The position numbers and the translations under genes were made by a program. From Alphaproteobacteria bacterium (GTDB lineage Bacteria > Pseudomonadota > Alphaproteobacteria > Rs-D84), in assembly GCA_029051085.1 (NCBI GenBank), contig JAIDLK010000025.1, positions 1 to 8,064 on the forward strand: 8,064 nucleotides of DNA, written 5' to 3'. A model generated the notes under the pieces. That model was not told the DNA's origin. It made no database searches and was given only the letters and a program-made list of their open reading frames with translations. Positions 1 to 6,051 of the stretch are shown piece by piece (position 1 is the stretch's first letter; each line of letters begins with the position of its first letter).

Positions 1-606
1 CGCGAGAATGCGGGTCTTATTACACCTTTTCGTGCCGTTGCCGAACGTATAAACGCCGCCCGTTTGGCCCAGATAGGGGCGCCGGAGGTTGCATATAACG
101 GCGAACTGAGCGGGAATTTTTCCGAACGTGATGTTCCGGCTCCGCTAAACCTTGTGTTAAAGGTGGGGGCATTGGTTGTTTTTGTAAAAAACGGCGACAA
201 ATGGCATAACGGCTCGATGGGTATTGTGCGCAGTTTGGGGGCGCGTGAAATTGTTGTCCAGTTATTGTCGGATAATCACGAGACGGTATCGGTTCGACCT
301 GAAAAATGGGAAAAAATTGAATACACTCGTGACGAGAATGACCGACTGACGGAAAACGAAGTCGGCGCATACCGCCAGTTCCCGCTTAGCCTGGGGTACG
401 CCATGACAATACATAAGGCCCAGGGCAAGACGCTTGATGCGGTTGTCGTGGATATTTCACGCGGTGCATTTGCCCACGGCCAGGCATATGTTGCATTGTC
501 CCGCACACGCCGCGCCGCCGATATGCATATTGCGGCACCATTACGTCCGCGTGATGTTATTTTTGATAGTCGGGTTCTGGATTTTGTGAATTCTGTGCGG
601 GAATAA
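1..606 (+). CDS. Pif1/RecD-like superfamily 1 DNA helicase, C-terminal part (5' end outside window)
   Basis: The reading frame is open from the first base of the window and ends at TAA 604-606, giving 201 residues of a longer protein. A TTG at 64 is not needed as a start, because the homologous reading continues upstream of it. The C-terminal half carries late superfamily 1 helicase motifs. These are a TIHKAQGKTLD segment at about residues 136-146, AFAHGQ at about 156-161, and the motif VI stretch VALSRTRR at about 164-171, whose arginines contact ATP. This combination is typical of Pif1/RecD-like 5'-3' DNA helicases, which use ATP hydrolysis to unwind DNA in recombination, repair or replication. 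Residues of about 60-100, with a GIVRSL segment, fit the small beta-barrel inserted before motif V in these proteins. The Walker A and B motifs would lie upstream, outside the window. The 3' end overlaps the convergent radC gene by 50 bp. Whether it is Pif1-like or RecD2-like cannot be settled from this fragment. Confidence 0.85.
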   Translation, partial: RENAGLITPFRAVAERINAARLAQIGAPEVAYNGELSGNFSERDVPAPLNLVLKVGALVVFVKNGDKWHNGSMGIVRSLGAREIVVQLLSDNHETVSVRPEKWEKIEYTRDENDRLTENEVGAYRQFPLSLGYAMTIHKAQGKTLDAVVVDISRGAFAHGQAYVALSRTRRAADMHIAAPLRPRDVIFDSRVLDFVNSVRE

Positions 607-1309
607 TTTTACTGCGGTTTAACAGTTGGCTGTTTCGGGCCGAAGATACCTGGCCGCCGCTTACCAGGAAATGGTCGTATAACTCAATGTCAAATGGCGC
701 CAGCATATCCTGAATCAGCGTTGTTATTTTTATGTCCTGTGAAGAAAAAGGAACACCGGCCGTCGGATGGTTGTGCAGCATTACGATACTGCGCGCGTTT
801 AAGTTAAGCGCCCGTCGTGCAATTTCGCGCGGATAAACCGCCGACCAGTCTATTGTCCCGACACTATGCGTTTCATCCAACAACATTTTATATTCGTTGT
901 CCAAATATAGTACGTGAAATTCCTCTATATCCTTGCCGCCCAACAGGGTCAGGCAATAATTTGTAAGTACCGGAACGGAGCGATAAATTTGCCGCTTATC
1001 CAAGTGTTCCCGATATTCCGCCAGCATCGCATGTCGCAGTGCCTTTAAAAATATCGCCGTATTTCGTCCCATTCCCGGATATTCCATCAGGGTATCCAAC
1101 GGCAGACTGCAAATCTGATGCAGGCCGCTGTACTTTTGCAACAATCCGCGTGCCAGCGGTCGCACATCGCGTCGTGGTATCGCAAACGACAGCAATAATT
1201 CCAGAAATTCATAATCAGTAATTTTATCGTCAAGAAACTTTTGGCGCAGCCGCTCGCGGTGCCCGATATGAAATGCCGTATCTGATTTCGCCGCTGTTTT
1301 CTTCATCAT
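557..1309 (-). CDS. radC: RadC family protein (JAB/MPN domain)
   Basis: This 250-residue protein matches the RadC (UPF0758) family. The N-terminal part, about residues 15-100, is helical and contains a helix-hairpin-helix-like segment (EYPGMGRNTA, 76-85). The C-terminal part is a JAB/MPN domain with the metal-binding pattern HNHP at 179-182 followed by SSQD at 189-192, so H179, H181 and D192 are the likely zinc ligands. The family was named for a supposed DNA-repair role that has since been questioned; its actual substrate is unknown. The first ATG (1309-1307) overlaps the rimI stop codon as ATGA, which suggests translational coupling. A second ATG follows immediately at 1306-1304, so the exact start is uncertain by one residue. 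The C-terminal tail beyond about residue 232 is polar and longer than usual, and its codons overlap the end of the convergent helicase gene. It is the last gene of the minus-strand cluster, and I see no terminator hairpin directly after it. Confidence 0.93.
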   Translation of the reverse strand: MMKKTAAKSDTAFHIGHRERLRQKFLDDKITDYEFLELLLSFAIPRRDVRPLARGLLQKYSGLHQICSLPLDTLMEYPGMGRNTAIFLKALRHAMLAEYREHLDKRQIYRSVPVLTNYCLTLLGGKDIEEFHVLYLDNEYKMLLDETHSVGTIDWSAVYPREIARRALNLNARSIVMLHNHPTAGVPFSSQDIKITTLIQDMLAPFDIELYDHFLVSGGQVSSARNSQLLNRSKIIPAQNSQNPEPDYQK

Positions 1310-1692
1310 AGTTGCCGTGTCATCAAAATCGCATCAATGCCGTCATAGTATTGTGGGCGAATGCCGGCCTCGGCATATCCGGCCGTACGGTACAGCTCGC
1401 GCGCCGCAGTATTGTCGCGTGCGACCTCTAAAAACATTTTTGTTGCACCGCGTTTTTTTGCGTCTTGTTCCGCTATGGCCAGCATTGCCGCCGCAATCCC
1501 GCCACGACGTGCCCGGGGCGCCACCCCGATTGTGATAATCTCCGCCTCGTCTGCGACAACGCGATATACGATAAAGCCGTTTTCACTGGCGATTATATCA
1601 CAGCCGGATTTTTTCAAATCGCTGAAATCAGATGCGCTCCACGGTTTGTGTGGAAAACAGGCCGCGTGAAGTTGTTCTAGCTGTTGCAACAT
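1306..1692 (-). CDS. rimI: RimI-like ribosomal protein N-acetyltransferase (GNAT family)
   Basis: The 128-residue protein is a single GNAT domain. RimI transfers acetyl from acetyl-CoA to the N-terminal alanine of ribosomal protein S18. Acetyl-CoA-binding motif A is visible at about residues 54-70 (IGVAPRARRGGIAAAM, with the R-x-x-G-x-A-type pyrophosphate loop). A downstream segment, LEVARDN...ELYRTAGY (88-106), holds E89 and Y101. These are spaced 12 apart, as are the catalytic Glu103 and Tyr115 of Salmonella RimI, so the active site looks intact. It is somewhat shorter than the usual 145-150 residues. The start ATG (1692-1690) lies inside the end of tsaB, overlapping by 16 bp, with a purine-rich AAGAGAG Shine-Dalgarno about 6-8 bases upstream. 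The stop overlaps the radC start as ATGA. The tsaB-rimI pairing is common in bacteria and supports this call over a generic acetyltransferase, although the substrate itself is inferred. Confidence 0.88.
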   Translation of the reverse strand: MLQQLEQLHAACFPHKPWSASDFSDLKKSGCDIIASENGFIVYRVVADEAEIITIGVAPRARRGGIAAAMLAIAEQDAKKRGATKMFLEVARDNTAARELYRTAGYAEAGIRPQYYDGIDAILMTRQL

Positions 1693-2228
1693 TTTTTACT
1701 CTCTTCCGCATAACTTGGGCGCAGATACATCGGCACAGCCGGGGATGTATCGCCACCGGCCAGTTTTGTGCGAACAATTTGCGGCGCCAGTGTCAGGTCG
1801 AACGGCATATGACCGACCGTTCGCGGACATTCCATCTGGCGCGTTTCCACTTCATCAATAGACATTGTTTGAGGCGCTGTTTTGGGCGAGGCCACAAAAA
1901 AATCCCCGCGACCGGATTCTATTGCGACAAACGCATCTGGCGCCGCCGCCAGATACAGCTCAAATGCATTTATGCCGACCACCGGGATATCCAGTCCCAG
2001 CCCCAGTCCCTTTGCATACGCAATGCCCAAGCGTACGCCGGTAAAACTGCCGGGGCCGACAACCACGCCGATGGCATCCAAATCGCGCCAAGACAGCCTG
2101 CATTCCGATAAAAATTTCTCGCATTCCAAGGGCAGGGCGGTCGACTGCTTTTCCACCTCTATGGATTTATGGTGGACGTCGGTTGCAAACTCAATTCCTT
2201 TTCCCGATGTGTTAATTACAAGAATCAT
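1677..2228 (-). CDS. tsaB: tRNA threonylcarbamoyladenosine biosynthesis protein TsaB
   Basis: The 183-residue protein belongs to the TsaB (YeaZ) branch of the ASKHA fold. TsaB is a non-catalytic partner that dimerises with TsaD and, with TsaE, supports transfer of threonylcarbamoyl from TsaC's product to A37 of ANN-decoding tRNAs (t6A). The diagnostic signature GPGSFTGVRLGIAYAKGL sits at residues 58-75. The N-terminal beta-strand MILVINTS replaces the usual IDTS form. A C-terminal MYLRP motif (167-171), common in bacterial TsaB, is also present. At 183 residues it is shorter than the 220-230 usual, with the loss spread over the C-terminal half. The start ATG (2228-2226) is preceded by AGCGGA at a workable distance. 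The gene begins 11 bp after the upstream unknown gene and overlaps rimI by 16 bp, so it is almost certainly co-transcribed with both. Confidence 0.93.
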   Translation of the reverse strand: MILVINTSGKGIEFATDVHHKSIEVEKQSTALPLECEKFLSECRLSWRDLDAIGVVVGPGSFTGVRLGIAYAKGLGLGLDIPVVGINAFELYLAAAPDAFVAIESGRGDFFVASPKTAPQTMSIDEVETRQMECPRTVGHMPFDLTLAPQIVRTKLAGGDTSPAVPMYLRPSYAEESKKCCNS

Positions 2229-2239
2229 TTTTATCCGCT

Positions 2240-2515
2240 TTATTTTTGTTTTGCTTTTTTGTGTACTTGTGCAAACAGCATTGCCGCCATGCGCCCGTGG
2301 AGATTTGTGGTTTTTCCTGATTGTTTGTCATGGGCGGTGAAATTATGTGCGGTTATTGTTTGTGCGTAATAATACGGATAAGATGCCTCTGCAATAAATT
2401 TGTATTGCTCCGTTTCCAGTGCATATCTTTCGTGAATAAATCCGACTTCAAAAGACGGCTTGGAATTTGTTCCTTTGATTGCTTTGTAAAACTTATATGC
2501 TTGAAAAATATTCAT
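2240..2515 (-). CDS. Small hypothetical protein (91 aa) between lon-like gene and tsaB
   Basis: I do not recognise this protein. It is a 91-residue soluble-looking product with no signal peptide and no clear membrane segment. It is rich in tyrosine and other aromatics in the first 60 residues (for example YPYYYA at 46-51). The last 30 residues are basic and polar and end in HKKAKQK. The DNA looks more A+T-rich by eye than the neighbouring genes. It starts 28 bp after the lon-like stop codon and ends 11 bp before tsaB, which fits co-transcription. The upstream AAAGAG is a modest ribosome binding site. No part of it resembles the Lon protease domain: there is no serine-lysine dyad signature such as PSAG. 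A partner or adaptor role for the neighbouring unfoldase is only a guess from position. Confidence 0.68.
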   Translation of the reverse strand: MNIFQAYKFYKAIKGTNSKPSFEVGFIHERYALETEQYKFIAEASYPYYYAQTITAHNFTAHDKQSGKTTNLHGRMAAMLFAQVHKKAKQK

Positions 2516-2543
2516 TACATTTGCTCTTTGCTTTCAGGTTATC

Positions 2544-4310
2544 TTACAGTGCCGCGCTGAATCCGATACGCTTTGATATACCGGCGGATTTTCTAATCGC
2601 CAGCAGGCTGTCAATTTTTGTCGGTGTGAATTCCGTGCGGGTATCATTGCCGTCATTTTCCAGCAGCGCGCGTCTCAGCATCGCGGTCAGCTCGCGCTGC
2701 AGCTGGCGAACGCCTTGCTCGGATGTATAGTTGCGGATTATATGACGTATTGCCTCGTCATCAATTACAATGTTTGCCGTATCCCATCCTGTATCTGTCG
2801 CCGCACGTTTTACCAAGTGTTCACGCGCAATGCGAACTTTATCTTCTTCGGTATAGCCCGGGATTTCTATAATCTCCATGCGGTCTTTCAGGGCGCCGGA
2901 CATATTCAGGCTGTTTGCTGTTGCGATAAACAATACATTCGACAGGTCGAAATCAACCTCCAGATAATGGTCGCGAAAAGTTTTGTTCTGCTCCGGGTCC
3001 ATTATTTCCAGTAATGCCGCCTCCGGGTCGCCGCGCCAATCGCGTCCCATTTTGTCTATTTCGTCCAGAACAATAACGGGATTGTTTGTATGGCTGCGCT
3101 TTAAGGCATCCATAATACGGCCCGGCTGGGAACCAAGATAGGTCTTGCGGTGGCCGCGGAAATGTGCCTCGTCCGAAATTCCCCCCAGTGATATGCGCTG
3201 ATATTTACGCCCCAGCGCATCCGCGATTGACCGACACAAAGATGTTTTGCCAACACCCGGCGCACCGACAAAGCATAATATGCTGCCGCGATTGCTGCCG
3301 GTCTTTTTCATTACGGCAATGTGTTCCAGTATGCGTTCTTTTATAAGGGTCATGCCGGAATGCTGGGCGTCCAGTGTTTTCCGGGCTGCATTCAAATCGA
3401 TTTTGGCCGGCGCTGTTTTTGCCCACGGCATTGCCAGCAGCTCGTCCAAGTACGCTTTCAGCAGTGCGCCATCATTTGACATTGGCGCCATGTTGCGCAT
3501 TCTGCGCCATTCTGACATTGCTTTCTCGCGTGCCTCAACCGGCAGGGGGGATTTTTCAATCCGACGCCGCATGTTTTCGGCATCCATTTCTTCGGCATCG
3601 TCGCCCATTTCTTTTTGAATGGCGCGCATTTTTTCCTGTAAAATTGCCTCGCGCCGGCCGGATTCCATTTGCTGGTGTATGCGGCGGTTTATTGAATCTT
3701 CTATCTTTGCGGTTTCCGCCATCAGATTAACCTGTTCCAGCAGCAGCACCAATTTGTCTTTCCATGATGTCGCGCGCAGTACCGCGACGGCCGCATCGGT
3801 CTCTATATCCGCCATCTGGATAACCGCATCAACAAATGCCGGCATGGGATAGTTTTGAATAATATTGCGCAGTTTTTCCATTTTTATTTTGCGCACGGAT
3901 GCCAATGCCTGCAGATTTTCTGCAATTCTATCGCGCAGAGCGATTGTCTGCTCGGAATTTGCATCGTCAATATTTTCAATCGGGGTTACGTCGGCTGTAA
4001 ACAGATTGTCTTTAACTGTAATGTCGCTCAGGCAGACCGCATCGGTTGTGCGTATTATTGCATGTATTGCCCCGTCCGGCATGCGCAGTACCTGGGCGAT
4101 GTCGCCAACTGTTCCTGTATCAAAAATATCGCCGGGCACAGACGGGTAACCCCAACTGTGCTGAGCCGCCAGAACCAAGCGGCGATTGGATTCCATTGCC
4201 GCCTCTATACATGCGACAGACATCGGATTATCGATGTAAACCGGCACGGTAAGGCCCGGATGAACAACCAAATCTCTAAAGGGAAGTATATATTCTTTCA
4301 TGGTTTCCAT
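2544..4310 (-). CDS. lon: Lon-like AAA+ ATPase lacking the C-terminal protease domain
   Basis: The 588-residue product aligns in order with Lon: an N-terminal substrate-binding region (about 5-200), a long helical linker (about 200-260) and the AAA+ module (about 310-560). ATPase signatures are intact: Walker A GAPGVGKTS at 349-357 (K355), Walker B VIVLDEID at 412-419, sensor-1 ATAN at 463-466, an arginine finger in LKDR (R477) and sensor-2 in GVRQLQREL (R535). The pore-loop YLG is at 391-393. The protein ends at residue 588, where Lon normally enters its Ser-Lys protease domain; usual Lon is about 780-820 residues. Only 28 bp separate its stop from the next gene, and no frame there encodes protease motifs, so this is a clean domain loss and not a recent frameshift. 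It should hydrolyse ATP and unfold or remodel proteins, but cannot itself cleave them. The start could be the ATG at 4310-4308 or the one at 4301-4299; the latter has GGA just upstream and matches where Lon usually begins. It is the first gene of the lon-orf-tsaB-rimI-radC cluster. Confidence 0.93.
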   Translation of the reverse strand: METMKEYILPFRDLVVHPGLTVPVYIDNPMSVACIEAAMESNRRLVLAAQHSWGYPSVPGDIFDTGTVGDIAQVLRMPDGAIHAIIRTTDAVCLSDITVKDNLFTADVTPIENIDDANSEQTIALRDRIAENLQALASVRKIKMEKLRNIIQNYPMPAFVDAVIQMADIETDAAVAVLRATSWKDKLVLLLEQVNLMAETAKIEDSINRRIHQQMESGRREAILQEKMRAIQKEMGDDAEEMDAENMRRRIEKSPLPVEAREKAMSEWRRMRNMAPMSNDGALLKAYLDELLAMPWAKTAPAKIDLNAARKTLDAQHSGMTLIKERILEHIAVMKKTGSNRGSILCFVGAPGVGKTSLCRSIADALGRKYQRISLGGISDEAHFRGHRKTYLGSQPGRIMDALKRSHTNNPVIVLDEIDKMGRDWRGDPEAALLEIMDPEQNKTFRDHYLEVDFDLSNVLFIATANSLNMSGALKDRMEIIEIPGYTEEDKVRIAREHLVKRAATDTGWDTANIVIDDEAIRHIIRNYTSEQGVRQLQRELTAMLRRALLENDGNDTRTEFTPTKIDSLLAIRKSAGISKRIGFSAAL

Positions 4311-4338
4311 AATATAAAGTTTTTTTATAAATTTTCAA
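4311..4338 (-). promoter_or_regulatory. Possible promoter of the lon-like operon
   Basis: On the minus strand, TTGAAA (4338-4333) and TATATT (4316-4311) are separated by 16 bases, each one mismatch from the sigma-70 consensus. They lie between the upstream terminator and the lon-like start. The predicted transcript start would fall near 4304, so translation would be leaderless or nearly so from the ATG at 4301. The region is very A+T-rich, so a chance match is quite possible. Confidence 0.4.
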
Positions 4339-4346
4339 GGCAATAA

Positions 4347-4371
4347 AAAATCCCCGTCATAGGGGGATTTT
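4347..4371 (-). terminator. Intrinsic terminator between the small membrane protein gene and lon
   Basis: AAAATCCCC (4347-4355) pairs with GGGGATTTT (4363-4371) around a seven-base loop. On the minus strand the stem runs into a T-rich tract (4350-4345), the classic Rho-independent form, 20 bp after the stop of the 76-residue gene. On the plus strand the following T run is shorter, so minus-strand use is favoured. It would end a transcript carrying the small membrane protein, and possibly the tmRNA precursor, and so insulate the lon operon. Confidence 0.85.
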
Positions 4372-4390
4372 CTTGTGTCATAAGTGCTTT

Positions 4391-4621
4391 TTAGCGACGA
4401 CGATTGTTATAGCCGTTATATTGTGCACCTGTGCTGCTGCGCTTTGACAGATAGCGTGCCGCAATCAGAACCAGCCATTCCATGGACAGTGCGCCCATCC
4501 AGCTCAATTTACCTTCAATTCCCGGAACCCAGCCCAGAACATATACCAATTGAGCCACAAAAGATACATACAGGATGCCAAATACGCCCGTAAAGAATAC
4601 TTTTTTTACTTTTCCAAACAT
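4391..4621 (-). CDS. Small two-helix membrane protein (76 aa), unknown function
   Basis: The 76-residue product is not recognised. It has a basic N-terminus (MFGKVKK) followed by two hydrophobic segments, about residues 9-31 and about 41-58, joined by a short loop with WVPG. The tail is strongly basic and polar and ends in NNRRR. By the positive-inside rule both ends would face the cytoplasm. The start ATG (4621-4619) has AAAAGG upstream on the minus strand, a plausible Shine-Dalgarno with slightly long spacing. It begins about 35 bp after the predicted end of the tmRNA, with no clear terminator between. It may therefore share the tmRNA transcript and be released when that precursor is processed. 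A strong terminator follows it. No function can be assigned from sequence. Confidence 0.75.
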   Translation of the reverse strand: MFGKVKKVFFTGVFGILYVSFVAQLVYVLGWVPGIEGKLSWMGALSMEWLVLIAARYLSKRSSTGAQYNGYNNRRR

Positions 4622-4655
4622 TTTTTTGCCTTTTCTATTTATTTATAAACAAATT

Positions 4656-4973
4656 GCCGGGATTTCTGGTGCCAGGCACCCGGCGGGCCCCGCAATCGCT
4701 AAAACGAATAAGGTCAACAATCGCCAACCGTATTCAACGCCATATTAGGCAGCCATTGCAAGGCGAACATTGTCGTTCGCAGCGATTCTATCGCCATTCA
4801 GTTTTTAAACGGCTTTTAACGACGCCATGTCGGATTCAATCTTTTGCCTTTACTGCGCCTGTCGAAACTGTGTCAGCCCCATAGATTTTTATTGGTGGAG
4901 CTGCCGGGTACCGCCCCCGGGTCCAAAACGTCTATTCCGCAAAGACTTCAGAATCATCATCGCTTTCGCGACC
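4656..4973 (-). ncRNA. ssrA: Circularly permuted two-piece tmRNA (alphaproteobacterial type)
   Basis: tmRNA rescues stalled ribosomes by acting first as tRNA-Ala and then as a short message that adds a degradation tag. Here the order is permuted on the minus strand. The acceptor piece (about 4973-4893) ends in an encoded CCA. A 12-base spacer (4892-4881) follows, then the coding piece (4880 to about 4656) beginning GGGGCTG. GGGGCTG (4880-4874) pairs fully with CAGCTCC next to ACCA, including the G3-U70 wobble that specifies alanine. The T-arm stem CCGGG/CCCGG closes a seven-base loop. The two pieces also pair in trans: 4847-4838 with 4947-4939 (nine pairs, one bulge, one wobble), then GAATC (4837-4833) with GATTC (4955-4951). 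The acceptor piece opens with a TCGC-GAAA-GCGA tetraloop hairpin (4971-4960). A hairpin GCCGGG/CCCGGC (4684-4679 and 4661-4656) likely closes the coding piece. Exact mature ends are inferred. Confidence 0.95.
4745..4783 (-). other. tmRNA tag reading frame (ANDNVRLAMAA)
   Basis: Inside the coding piece, GCT-GCG-AAC-GAC-AAT leads an open frame encoding AANDNVRLAMAA, followed by TAA (4747-4745). ANDN at the start and a hydrophobic Ala-Ala end are standard for alphaproteobacterial degradation tags; the terminal residues are what ClpXP and related proteases recognise. The resume codon is either GCG (4780-4778), by analogy with tags beginning ANDN, or GCT (4783-4781), which has the better upstream ATC context. 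Confidence 0.93.
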
Positions 4974-4978
4974 CTGCA

Positions 4979-5007
4979 ATTATAATCTTTTACAGTGGAA
5001 ATTGCAA
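4979..5007 (-). promoter_or_regulatory. Promoter of the tmRNA gene
   Basis: On the minus strand, TTGCAA (5007-5002) and a perfect TATAAT (4984-4979) are separated by exactly 17 bases. The start point would fall around 4973, right where the acceptor piece's first hairpin begins. A strong constitutive promoter fits an abundant housekeeping RNA. It lies next to the divergent obgE promoter region. Confidence 0.85.
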
Positions 5008-5017
5008 GTTTTTAAGT

Positions 5018-5023
5018 TATAAT
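5018..5023 (+). promoter_or_regulatory. Probable -10 element for obgE
   Basis: A perfect TATAAT lies 21 bp before the obgE ATG, with no good -35 at the usual distance (GTGGAA at 4995-5000, spacing 17, is weak). If used, the 5' leader would be only about 15 bases, just enough to hold the AGGA ribosome binding site (5034-5037). The divergent tmRNA -35 sits only 11-16 bp away. Confidence 0.55.
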
Positions 5024-5044
5024 GCCAAAAAACAGGACTGAAAA

Positions 5045-6049
5045 ATGAAGTTTTTGGACAAAGCAAAAATAAAAATCAAAGCAGGTGACGGTGGCAACGG
5101 CGCGGCCAGTTTTCGTCGTGAAAAATATATTGAATACGGCGGCCCCAACGGTGGTGACGGTGGGCGCGGCGGTGACGTTGTCTTCCGTGCGGTACCGAAT
5201 GTTAATACTTTGATTGATTATCGCTATAAGACCAGCTTTGCGGCCCAGCGCGGCCAGAACGGCATGGGAAAAATGCGTACCGGATATTCCGGTGATACGT
5301 TGGTTTTGCCGGTGCCGACCGGAACGGTTATATTGTCTGAAAACGAGGAAATAGAATACGCCGATTTAAATGAAGATGGCATGGAATACCGTGCGGCCCG
5401 TGGCGGCAACGGCGGCTGGGGCAATCTGCACTTTAAAAGTCCGACAAATCGTGCCCCACGCCAGGCAAATGACGGTCTGCCGGGTGAAGAGCGCACGGTT
5501 GTCCTGCGCTTAAAGCTGATTGCTGATATTGGCTTGGTCGGATTCCCGAACGCGGGAAAATCAACGCTGCTGGCGGCGGTGACTTCGGCCCGCCCGAAAA
5601 TTGCAAACTATGCATTTACAACATTGAATCCCCAGCTGGGGGTTATGTACGCCCACCAGCGCGAATTTGTTTTGGTCGATTTGCCGGGACTTATCGAGGG
5701 GGCGCACACAGGTGTTGGACTGGGTGACCGCTTCCTGGGGCATGCGGAACGCACCAAGATGATTTTGCATGTAATTGATGGCACCGAAGAAGATTGGGCG
5801 GCGCGCTATGCGGCGATACGGCATGAAATGGATTCATACGGCGGCGGCCTTGTTGGCAAGCCTGAGATGGTTATAATAAATAAAATCGACGCAATAGAAC
5901 CCGAAGTATTAAAGCAGCGCATGGCGGATTTCAAAAAATCCTTCGGGCGCAAAAAGAAGCCGGAAATCATGACAATAAGCGCCGCAGGACGCGTCGGTAT
6001 TACAGAGCTGATTGCGGCGGTGGAAAAGAAATTTTTAGGATTGGAATAA
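5045..6049 (+). CDS. obgE: Obg family ribosome-assembly GTPase
   Basis: The 334-residue protein is ObgE/CgtA, an essential GTPase that binds the 50S subunit late in assembly and links ribosome maturation to nutrient state. The glycine-rich Obg fold occupies about residues 1-158, with the repeats GDGGNGAASFRRE (14-26) and GGPNGGDGGRGGDV (32-45). The G domain follows with G1 GFPNAGKS (166-173), the switch-I threonines in FTTLNP (191-196), G3 DLPG (212-215), G4 NKID (279-282) and G5 SAAG (312-315). All nucleotide-binding motifs are intact. The protein ends just after the G domain, without the variable C-terminal extension found in some relatives; length is in the family's normal lower range. The start is supported by AGGA at 5034-5037, seven bases before ATG. 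The gene is divergent from tmRNA, and the next gene begins 2 bp after its stop, suggesting an operon. Confidence 0.97.
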   Translation: MKFLDKAKIKIKAGDGGNGAASFRREKYIEYGGPNGGDGGRGGDVVFRAVPNVNTLIDYRYKTSFAAQRGQNGMGKMRTGYSGDTLVLPVPTGTVILSENEEIEYADLNEDGMEYRAARGGNGGWGNLHFKSPTNRAPRQANDGLPGEERTVVLRLKLIADIGLVGFPNAGKSTLLAAVTSARPKIANYAFTTLNPQLGVMYAHQREFVLVDLPGLIEGAHTGVGLGDRFLGHAERTKMILHVIDGTEEDWAARYAAIRHEMDSYGGGLVGKPEMVIINKIDAIEPEVLKQRMADFKKSFGRKKKPEIMTISAAGRVGITELIAAVEKKFLGLE

Positions 6050-6051
6050 TC

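Noticed and set aside
2228..2560. Lon protease domain split off by a recent frameshift
   Set aside because: I read the frames after the lon stop and found no protease motifs. The interval to tsaB is only about 315 bp, too short for the roughly 200-residue domain, and is filled by an unrelated gene.
4654..4884. Open plus-strand frame of 76 codons
   Set aside because: It lies entirely over the tmRNA on the opposite strand and has no ribosome binding site or protein-like composition.
4893..4930. A tRNA-Ala remnant, from the T-arm-like stem and CCA end
   Set aside because: There is no anticodon arm or 5' half in tRNA order. The matching 5' strand lies downstream and the whole fits a permuted tmRNA.
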